DNA of 16,792 bases from an uncultured Cardiobacterium sp. GTDB lineage: Bacteria; Pseudomonadota; Gammaproteobacteria; Cardiobacteriales; Cardiobacteriaceae. The notes under the pieces were generated by a model. The model was given only the letters and a program-made list of their open reading frames with translations. It had not been told where the DNA came from and made no database searches. Location: NCBI RefSeq assembly GCF_938028185.1, contig NZ_CALJAH010000363.1, positions 1 to 16,792 on the forward strand, read 5' to 3'. Shown here piece by piece: positions 11,666 to 16,792 of this stretch (within the stretch, counting starts at the first letter, position 1; each line of letters begins with the position of its first letter). The position numbers and the translations under genes were made by a program.

Positions 11666-12217
11666 TTAACCAAGCAGCCGCAGGTGGACTTTCTCTCCGC
11701 TGGCAACCGCCTGTTGCAGCAGCGGTTTGAGGGCATGGATGTCTTCGAGGACAAGCTCCGGGGTGAGTTCGATGCTGTCTTCGTCGTCTTCGTCTTCGTC
11801 TTCGTCGTCATCGCCCGCGCAGCAGCCGCAGCCGTCGTCGCAATGGCAGCCGTCTTCGTCGTCGTCCGCAAAGTCGTCGTCATCATCATCATCGGCGGCG
11901 GCTTGATAGAGGCTGTCCGGGTCTTGTTGCAGTTGCCGCTCCAGCGCTTCCAGCACGGCGAGCAGTTTGGCCGGGTCGTGCCAGGCGGCGGGTTCGCGCA
12001 GCGCGTCCCGTTCGATGTCCGCGTCTTCCGGCAGGTTGTCTTCGTCTGTCAGCCACTGCGCGCGCAATTCGCTGTCGTCCACGTATTCGGAAAGCGGCGT
12101 GATGCCGAGTTTTTCGCAAAGCGCGTCGAGGTTGAGCTGGAAGTAGTAGAGGCCGTGCAGGTCTTCTTCGTACAGCGCGGTGCCGTGTTCGTTCATCAGC
12201 CAGTAGGTCATGCTCAT
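11666..12217 (-). CDS. Asp-rich protein with a Cys cluster, function unknown
   Basis: A 183-residue protein with no recognised family. Residues 1-105 look folded: MTYWLMNEHGTALYEEDLHGLYYFQLNLDALCEKLG at the start, then a helical AKLLAVLEALERQL stretch. Residues 109-147 are almost all Asp/Glu, broken by a cluster of five Cys and one His (Cys124, 126, 130, 132, 133; His125). The tail 149-183 is again ordinary sequence, rich in Leu. Its ATG overlaps the hemE stop as ATGA, with AAGGAA upstream, so it is translationally coupled to hemE. The acidic/Cys insert looks suited to binding metal ions, but that is inference. The coding DNA in the acidic part is a run of GAC/GAA codons, like the small acidic gene after folK, though the proteins share no other similarity. 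Confidence 0.75.
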   Translation of the reverse strand: MSMTYWLMNEHGTALYEEDLHGLYYFQLNLDALCEKLGITPLSEYVDDSELRAQWLTDEDNLPEDADIERDALREPAAWHDPAKLLAVLEALERQLQQDPDSLYQAAADDDDDDDFADDDEDGCHCDDGCGCCAGDDDEDEDEDDEDSIELTPELVLEDIHALKPLLQQAVASGEKVHLRLLG

Positions 12218-13263
12218 GGGGTTTCCTTGTGGTATTGGGGGCTGTATTTGTGCACGGCTTCGATCATCGCCGCCGCGTGTTCGGGCGGGATGTCCGGGGT
12301 GATGCCGTGGCCAAGGTTGAAGATGTGGCCGTGGCCGTGGCCGTAGTCGGCGAGCACGCGGCGCACTTCGTTTTCGATGGTTTCCGGGCTGGCGCGCAAT
12401 ATGGCGGGGTCAAGGTTGCCTTGCAGGGCGATGTTTTCGCCGAGGATGCGCCGCGCCTGCGCCAGCGGTGTCGTCCAGTCAAGGCCGACGGCTGCCGCGC
12501 CGCTGTCTTTCATCATTTCCAGCCAGTTGCCGCCGCCTTTGGTGAAGAGGATGACCGGCGCTTTGCCACCGATGCCGCTGATGATGCGCTGCATGTAGGC
12601 AAGGGAAAATTCGCGGTACGCCTGCCAGGCAAGGCTGCCGCCCCAGCTGTCGAACAGCATCACCGCTTGCGCGCCCGCTTCGATTTGCGCCAGCAGGTAA
12701 GCGGTAACGGCGCTCGCCAGTTTGTCGAGCAAGAGGTGCAGGGTGCGCGGCTCTTGGTACAGCATCGCTTTGGCGCGGGCGAAATCGCGGCTGGCCTCGC
12801 CTTCTATCATGTAGGTGGCAAGCGTCCACGGGCTGCCGGCGAAGCCGATGAGCGGCACGCGCCCGTCCAGTTCGCGCTTGATGAGGCGTACCGCCTGCAT
12901 GACGTAGCCGAGGTCGTCGTTCATGTCGGGAATGGGCAATGCCTGCACGTCGGCAGGGCTGCGCACCGGGCGGTCAAACGCCGGGCCTTCGCCGGGGACG
13001 AAGGAAAGCCCCAGCCCCATCGCGTCAGGGATGGTGAGGATGTCGGAGAAGAGGATGGCGGCGTCGAGCGGGAAGCGCGCCAGCGGTTGCAGCGTCACTT
13101 CGCAGGCGAGTTCCGGCGTTTGGCACAGCGTCATGAACTGTCCCGCCACTTCGCGGGTGGCGCGGTATTCGGGCAGGTAGCGCCCGGCCTGACGCATCAT
13201 CCACACCGGGGTGCGTGGCACGGGTTCGCCGCGCAAAACGCGCAGCAGCAGGTCGTTTTTCAT
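12214..13263 (-). CDS. hemE: Uroporphyrinogen decarboxylase
   Basis: HemE removes four carboxyl groups from uroporphyrinogen III to give coproporphyrinogen III, a cytosolic step of haem synthesis. The 349-residue length is normal. Both signatures are present: PVWMMRQAGRYLPEYR (19-34) with the substrate-binding Arg residues, and GFAGSPWTLATYMIEG (140-155). The catalytic Asp74 is in ILFSDILTIPDAMGL (70-84), and FNLGHG (315-320) carries the conserved His319. AAGGAT lies before the ATG at 13263. It heads a minus-strand run with the Asp-rich protein (ATGA overlap) and the RidA-family gene. A TACAAT (13291-13296, minus) could be the -10, without a clear -35. Confidence 0.97.
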   Translation of the reverse strand: MKNDLLLRVLRGEPVPRTPVWMMRQAGRYLPEYRATREVAGQFMTLCQTPELACEVTLQPLARFPLDAAILFSDILTIPDAMGLGLSFVPGEGPAFDRPVRSPADVQALPIPDMNDDLGYVMQAVRLIKRELDGRVPLIGFAGSPWTLATYMIEGEASRDFARAKAMLYQEPRTLHLLLDKLASAVTAYLLAQIEAGAQAVMLFDSWGGSLAWQAYREFSLAYMQRIISGIGGKAPVILFTKGGGNWLEMMKDSGAAAVGLDWTTPLAQARRILGENIALQGNLDPAILRASPETIENEVRRVLADYGHGHGHIFNLGHGITPDIPPEHAAAMIEAVHKYSPQYHKETP

Positions 13264-13319
13264 GAAATATCCTTGTGATAGCGTGGCGGTATTGTAACAC
13301 CGCCCCTGCTTCAGCCCGC

Positions 13320-13325
13320 TATAGT
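13320..13325 (+). promoter_or_regulatory. Candidate -10 element for the GlsB-like/dapF/xerC genes
   Basis: TATAGT followed by GCG lies 31 bases before the GlsB-like start. It sits exactly in the loop of a short palindrome (CCCGC/GCGGG). No good -35 hexamer is seen, so confidence is low. Confidence 0.4.
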
Positions 13326-13356
13326 GCGGGCGCTTTCAACACAAAAGGAGCAAATT

Positions 13357-13620
13357 ATGACGATCACTATCGGTTCTGGTCTCATCTACACCATCGTTAT
13401 CGGCTTTCTCGTCGGCCTTGTCGCCCGCTTCTTCTATCCGGGGCGCGACCCGATGGGCTTCATCTTCACCACCCTGCTCGGCATCGGCGGCGCGGTGGTC
13501 GCAAGCTATATCGGCCAGGCGCTGCACTGGTACCGCATCGGCCAGCCCGCCGGATTCATCGGCGCGGTTCTCGGCGCCATCCTCATCCTGCTCCTGGTCA
13601 ATACCATCACGCGCCGATGA
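13357..13620 (+). CDS. GlsB/YeaQ/YmgE family small membrane protein (transglycosylase-associated)
   Basis: An 87-residue inner-membrane protein with three hydrophobic segments (about 5-24, 31-50 and 61-82). Gly-rich turns such as GFLVGLVARFFYPGRDPMGF and TTLLGIGGAVVASYIG are typical of the GlsB/YeaQ/YmgE family. E. coli relatives are small stress-induced membrane proteins of unknown mechanism; the name transglycosylase-associated is historical. The ATG at 13357 has AAGGAG six bases upstream. Its TGA overlaps the ATG of dapF (ATGA), so dapF is translationally coupled to it. Divergent from hemE. Confidence 0.9.
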   Translation: MTITIGSGLIYTIVIGFLVGLVARFFYPGRDPMGFIFTTLLGIGGAVVASYIGQALHWYRIGQPAGFIGAVLGAILILLLVNTITRR

Positions 13621-14459
13621 GCATCCGCCATTTCAGCAAAATGCACGGCCTCGGCAACGATTTCATCGTGCTGAACGCCCTGCAACAACCCTTTGACTGG
13701 CCGCGCGCGCGCATCAGCGCGCTGGCCGACCGCCACAGCGGCATCGGCTTTGACCAGCTGCTCATCATCGAACCCGCGCCGGACGCCGCGCACGACTACG
13801 CCTACCGCATCTTCAACGCCGACGGCGGCGAAGTTGAACACTGCGGCAACGGCGCGCGCTGCTTCGGCAAATACCTGCGCGACCACAGCCTGCACCCGCT
13901 GGACCGCCCGCTGCGCGTCGCCGTCAAACGCGGCAGCATCACCATCGCCTACGTCGGTGCGGGCGAAGACGGCAGCGAACAATACCGGGTGGACATGGGC
14001 GAGCCGGACTTTACCCCCTTCACCGCCGCGCAAACGGAGCGTCTCTACCAGCCGGTCAGCGCCGCCGGACACGAATTGCAGATGGGCATCGTCAGCATGG
14101 GCAACCCGCACACCGTCTGCGTGGTCGAAGACGTCGCCAGCGCGCCGGTTGCCGAAGTCGGTAGCGCCTTGCAACAACACCCGCTTTTCCCCGCCGCCGT
14201 CAATGCCGGCTTCATGCAAATCCGCGACCGCAGCCACATCCGCCTGCGCGTTTTTGAGCGCGGCGCGGGCGAGACACAAGCCTGCGGCACAGGCGCCTGC
14301 GCGGCGGTAGCGGTCGGCATCGCGCGCGGCTTGCTGGACGAAACCGTCACCGTTGAGCTGCCCCGCGGCACGCTCATCATCAACTGGGCAGGCGCGGGCA
14401 AACCGCTCTACATGACCGGCCCCGCCGCCACCGTTTACCACGGCGAACTGGCGGCATAA
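13617..14459 (+). CDS. dapF: Diaminopimelate epimerase
   Basis: DapF converts LL- to meso-diaminopimelate for lysine and peptidoglycan synthesis, without cofactor, using two Cys. The 280-residue protein has HGLGNDF (10-16), NADGGEVEHCGNGARC (67-82) with catalytic Cys76, GNPHTV (162-167) and GAGETQACGTGACAA (216-230) with catalytic Cys223. The start overlaps the preceding stop by ATGA; the same frame is open upstream through the GlsB-like gene, but that is a shadow. xerC begins 17 bases after the stop. In E. coli dapF and xerC are also in one operon. Confidence 0.97.
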   Translation: MSIRHFSKMHGLGNDFIVLNALQQPFDWPRARISALADRHSGIGFDQLLIIEPAPDAAHDYAYRIFNADGGEVEHCGNGARCFGKYLRDHSLHPLDRPLRVAVKRGSITIAYVGAGEDGSEQYRVDMGEPDFTPFTAAQTERLYQPVSAAGHELQMGIVSMGNPHTVCVVEDVASAPVAEVGSALQQHPLFPAAVNAGFMQIRDRSHIRLRVFERGAGETQACGTGACAAVAVGIARGLLDETVTVELPRGTLIINWAGAGKPLYMTGPAATVYHGELAA

Positions 14460-14476
14460 CCCGCCGCATCGTCTCC

Positions 14477-15385
14477 ATGAACGACATCGACGACTACCTC
14501 GCCTGGTTGCGTTACGAAAGCGGCAAAAGCGCGCAAACCCTTGCCACCTACCGCCGCCTGCTGCGCCAGTTTGCCGACGCCCACGCTGGGCGCGACCTGA
14601 GCGCGCTCGACAGCCAGACCCTGCAAGACTACCTGCGCAAAACCTTGGGCGGTGGCAAATACAGCCCCGCCACGCTGAACCAGCACCGCGCCGCGCTACG
14701 CGGTTACTACGGCTGGCTGCACCGCCTGCGCGGCCTGCCGACCGACCCGGCCGCCACCCTCAAACTGCCGCGCAAACCGCGCCAGCCCCTGCCCGGCGTC
14801 CTCACCCCCGAACAAATCACCACCCTGCTGGAAGCGCCCGCGACCGACAACCCGAACCTCATCCGCGACCACGCCATTCTGGAGCTTTTCTACTCCGCCG
14901 GACTGCGCCTGGCCGAACTGGCCGCGCTCAACGCGCGCGACCTCAGCGGCGACAGCACCCACCACATCATTCGCGGCAAAGGCGGGGTGGAGCGCCTCAT
15001 CTTCATCGGCAGCAAGGCGCGCGAAGCCCTCGCCCGCTGGCAGGCGGTGCGCGGCCAACTGCTGAAAAAAGCGGGCGAGACAGCGCTGTTTCTCAACAAA
15101 AACGGCGGCCGCCTCACCGAACGCGGCATCGCCCTGCGCCTCAAGTCCTACGCCGCCGAACGCCTGCCCGGCGTGAACGTGCATCCGCATATGCTGCGCC
15201 ACAGCTTCGCCACCCACTTGCTGCAATCCTCCGGCGACCTGCGCAGCGTGCAGGAGCTGCTCGGCCACAAAAACCTCGCCACCACGCAAATCTACACCCA
15301 CCTTGACTATCAGCATCTGGCGCGCGAATACGACACCAAACACCCGCGCGCGAAGAAAGCAAATCCCAAAACAGAAAACGAATAA
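14477..15385 (+). CDS. xerC: Tyrosine recombinase XerC
   Basis: XerC with XerD resolves chromosome dimers at dif during division. The 302-residue length is normal. The N-terminal SAM-like DNA-binding domain spans about 1-85 (YLAWLRYESGKSAQTLATY...LNQHRAALRGYYGWL). The catalytic domain shows Arg144 (AGLRLAEL), Lys168 (RGKGG), His238 and Arg241 (HPHMLRHSFATH), His264 (LGHKNLATTQIYTH) and the nucleophile Tyr273. HPHMLRHSFATHLL is typical of chromosomal Xer proteins rather than phage integrases, and the position right after dapF supports XerC rather than XerD. No strong Shine-Dalgarno precedes the ATG, so translation may depend on dapF. A C-terminal basic tail follows the Tyr. Confidence 0.94.
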   Translation: MNDIDDYLAWLRYESGKSAQTLATYRRLLRQFADAHAGRDLSALDSQTLQDYLRKTLGGGKYSPATLNQHRAALRGYYGWLHRLRGLPTDPAATLKLPRKPRQPLPGVLTPEQITTLLEAPATDNPNLIRDHAILELFYSAGLRLAELAALNARDLSGDSTHHIIRGKGGVERLIFIGSKAREALARWQAVRGQLLKKAGETALFLNKNGGRLTERGIALRLKSYAAERLPGVNVHPHMLRHSFATHLLQSSGDLRSVQELLGHKNLATTQIYTHLDYQHLAREYDTKHPRAKKANPKTENE

Positions 15386-15387
15386 CG

Positions 15388-15416
15388 AAAAAAAACCGCC
15401 ACCAGGCGGTTTTTTT
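15388..15416 (+). terminator. Bidirectional Rho-independent terminator after xerC
   Basis: AACCGCC (15394-15400) pairs with GGCGGTT (15405-15411) over an ACCA loop, with an A run before and a T run after. It lies three bases past the xerC stop and separates xerC from the convergent oxidoreductase gene. Confidence 0.9.
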
Positions 15417-15430
15417 AATATCGACGGCAA

Positions 15431-16012
15431 TTACGCCGCAAAGCGGGATTTCAGCTGCTGCAAAAACGCCTCACGTTGCTCTGCTTTGGAATTTGTAATA
15501 TTGCCAAAATTCAGCCATTCGCGCCGCGCAATACCTACCTGCTTCAGCACCAGATTGACGAAAACGCGCTTGATCGGATTGCCCAAAAAATATTTCAGAA
15601 CAAAATTCGGCGTGGTGGAAGTAGTAATGAGCGTCGCCTGGTGAATATGGGTCAGCAAACCCTTCGGCCCGGTCGCGCCAGGCGTGTAGGCAAAATTGAC
15701 CTTCATGACCTTGTCCAAAAAACCCTTGGTCATCGCGGGCAGACTGCTCCACCAGACTGGACAAATAAAAATAATCTCGTCCGCCTCACGAATAAGCTGC
15801 CAATATTTCTCCACCAACGGATCAAGCGTTTCGCCCTTGCCATACAGCGCCAATTCCTCCTTGCGGAAAACCGGGTCAAAACCGTCGGCGTGCAAATCAA
15901 TCAGCGCATGAGATTTCCCCTTGCCCTGCAAAGCGGCAATCACCGTTTCGAGAATGGCGTGGTTGAAACTTTTCTCATAAGGGTGGTCATAAATGATGAG
16001 GGTATGAGCCAT
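15431..16012 (-). CDS. Flavodoxin-fold NAD(P)H dehydrogenase (quinone)/oxidoreductase
   Basis: A 193-residue FMN- or FAD-binding protein of the Flavodoxin_2 group, which includes quinone reductases such as MdaB, KefF and YwrO. The opening AHTLIIYDHPYEKSFNHAI (2-20) is the flavin phosphate loop. LIDLHADGFDP (about 40-50) follows, and then FICPVWWSSLPAMTKGFLDKVM, the flavin ring region, with YTPGATGPKGLL after it. These enzymes do two-electron reduction of quinones and similar compounds, often in oxidative-stress defence; the exact acceptor is not inferable. The ATG at 16012 has GGAG seven bases upstream; an open frame to 16168 is not conserved. Codon use is less G+C-rich than in xerC. Single gene, divergent from the broken esterase gene. 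Confidence 0.88.
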   Translation of the reverse strand: MAHTLIIYDHPYEKSFNHAILETVIAALQGKGKSHALIDLHADGFDPVFRKEELALYGKGETLDPLVEKYWQLIREADEIIFICPVWWSSLPAMTKGFLDKVMKVNFAYTPGATGPKGLLTHIHQATLITTSTTPNFVLKYFLGNPIKRVFVNLVLKQVGIARREWLNFGNITNSKAEQREAFLQQLKSRFAA

Positions 16013-16179
16013 AAAAAAACTCCAAAACAAAAAAACAAACGTCGCCATGGATAGGCGCATTTTCGCCGAATCCGGGCGCAATGCAAACCCTAACTGTCGC
16101 AAGCATCTCCCCCTCCCCGCGCCTTGCCAGCCCACCGCAACTGCCGTAGCCTCAGCGCATTTCCCCATCGGAGCATCCC

Positions 16180-16749
16180 ATGCCTCCCGCCCGCATCCTC
16201 ACCGACGAAAACCTCCGCCACTACGCCCCCGCCGCGCTGCCCGCCACCGCGCCACTCGTCCTCACCTGCCTCCAGCCGCACGAAGCCGATGCCGTCGCCG
16301 ACCTGCTCACCGCCCGCGTCCATCTCCTCTCGCTGGACCGCAGCGACTGGGAGCACGCCTTCAGCCCGTGGCCCGCGCCGCGTGCCTTCAAAAAAGCGCC
16401 GGATTTCAGCGGCGGCGCGACTGAAACCCTCGCCAGTCTCGCTGCCTTGCTGCCCGCCGTCGAACAGCGCCTCGGCCTGCAACCGCGCTGGCGTGGCATC
16501 GCCGGATACTCGCTAGCCGGACTGTTCGCCGCCTGGAGCGCTTACCGCGACAGCCTGTTTCAGTGCGTCGCCTGCGTTTCCGGCTCGCTCTGGTTTGACG
16601 GCTGGACGGACTTCGCCACCACTCGCCCGCTGCAAACCCCGCCAGCGCGTGCGTACTTCTCGCTCGGCGACAGCGAAAAAAACAGCCGCCATCAACTGGC
16701 TCGCTGCCGACTAAAAACCGCAAGATTCGTCCCGCCCGCGCCCGCATAA
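16180..16749 (+). pseudogene. Alpha/beta-hydrolase esterase remnant with internal deletion and frameshift
   Basis: The 189-residue frame resembles a small putative esterase of the alpha/beta-hydrolase fold. It has the nucleophile elbow GYSLAGLFAAW (about 109-119, Ser111), then VACVSGSLWFDGW and YFSLGDSEK. In this family the last block is followed by about 40 residues including the catalytic His. Here that part is missing. After a run of seven A (16676-16682) the frame drifts into an unconserved Pro-rich tail. A different frame (plus one) reads TAAINWLAAD then a stop at 16712-16714, a good match to the usual C-terminal helix. The simplest reading is a deletion that removed the His region and changed frame. 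GGAG precedes the ATG at 16180. If translated, the product should lack a complete catalytic triad. Confidence 0.65.
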
Positions 16750-16769
16750 TGCGCGCCAAGGAGAACCCC

Positions 16770-16792
16770 ATGCGCCACCCCGAATACAACGA
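16770..16792 (+). CDS. Start of a further gene, cut by the window edge
   Basis: Seven codons (M R H P E Y N) follow AAGGAG with a six-base gap, and CATAAT (16745-16750) upstream could be a -10. The HPEY opening occurs in some thymidylate synthases, but seven residues cannot support an assignment. Confidence 0.5.

Noticed and set aside
14477..15385. Integrase of a mobile element
   Set aside because: The tyrosine recombinase follows dapF directly and has chromosomal Xer motifs; no att sites or phage genes flank it, and it is at the expected xerC position.

Overview
The window reads as host-associated gammaproteobacterial chromosome, G+C-rich with some AT-richer stretches. Three gene pairings are classic gammaproteobacterial neighbours: csrA with tRNA-Ser(GCU), pcnB with folK, and dapF with xerC. 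A Neisseria-type adhesin complex protein (ACP) domain and an MliC-type lysozyme inhibitor point to life on an animal mucosa. A relative of Cardiobacterium would fit, but this is inference; no marker in the window settles the genus.

Layout. 1-1077: terminator, tRNA-Ser(GCU) and csrA on the minus strand, then about 600 bases with no convincing gene that look like a long csrA leader and promoter. 1078-3219: minus-strand pcnB, folK and a very acidic 74-residue protein whose start overlaps the end of folK. 3220-3503: divergent promoter region. 3504-4274: a formate/nitrite-type channel gene on the plus strand with its terminator. 4421-7632: minus-strand pgm and pgi, tightly coupled, interconverting glucose-1-P, glucose-6-P and fructose-6-P. 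7806-9394: plus-strand LCM-family methyltransferase and a class I glutamine amidotransferase-like protein. 9449-10760: divergent pair of exported proteins, a tandem two-domain ACP-like protein (minus) and an MliC-like lipoprotein (plus), both related to bacterial lysozyme inhibitors. 10761-11270: about 500 bases without a gene, containing terminators and two long inverted repeats that look like dispersed or MITE-like elements. 11271-13263: minus-strand hemE, an Asp-rich/Cys-cluster protein of unknown function, and a RidA-family protein. 13357-15385: plus-strand GlsB/YeaQ-type small membrane protein, dapF and xerC, ending in a strong terminator. 15431-16012: minus-strand flavodoxin-fold NAD(P)H oxidoreductase. 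16180-16749: an esterase gene that looks broken by an internal deletion. 16770-end: the first codons of another gene.

Most of the window is housekeeping. The parts that deserve attention are the lysozyme-inhibitor pair with its internal duplication, the two extremely acidic proteins each translationally overlapped with a housekeeping gene (folK, hemE), the two long palindromic repeats at 10.9-11.1 kb, the decayed esterase and the GGA-rich csrA leader. I saw no CRISPR array, prophage, transposase or complete novel multi-gene system.
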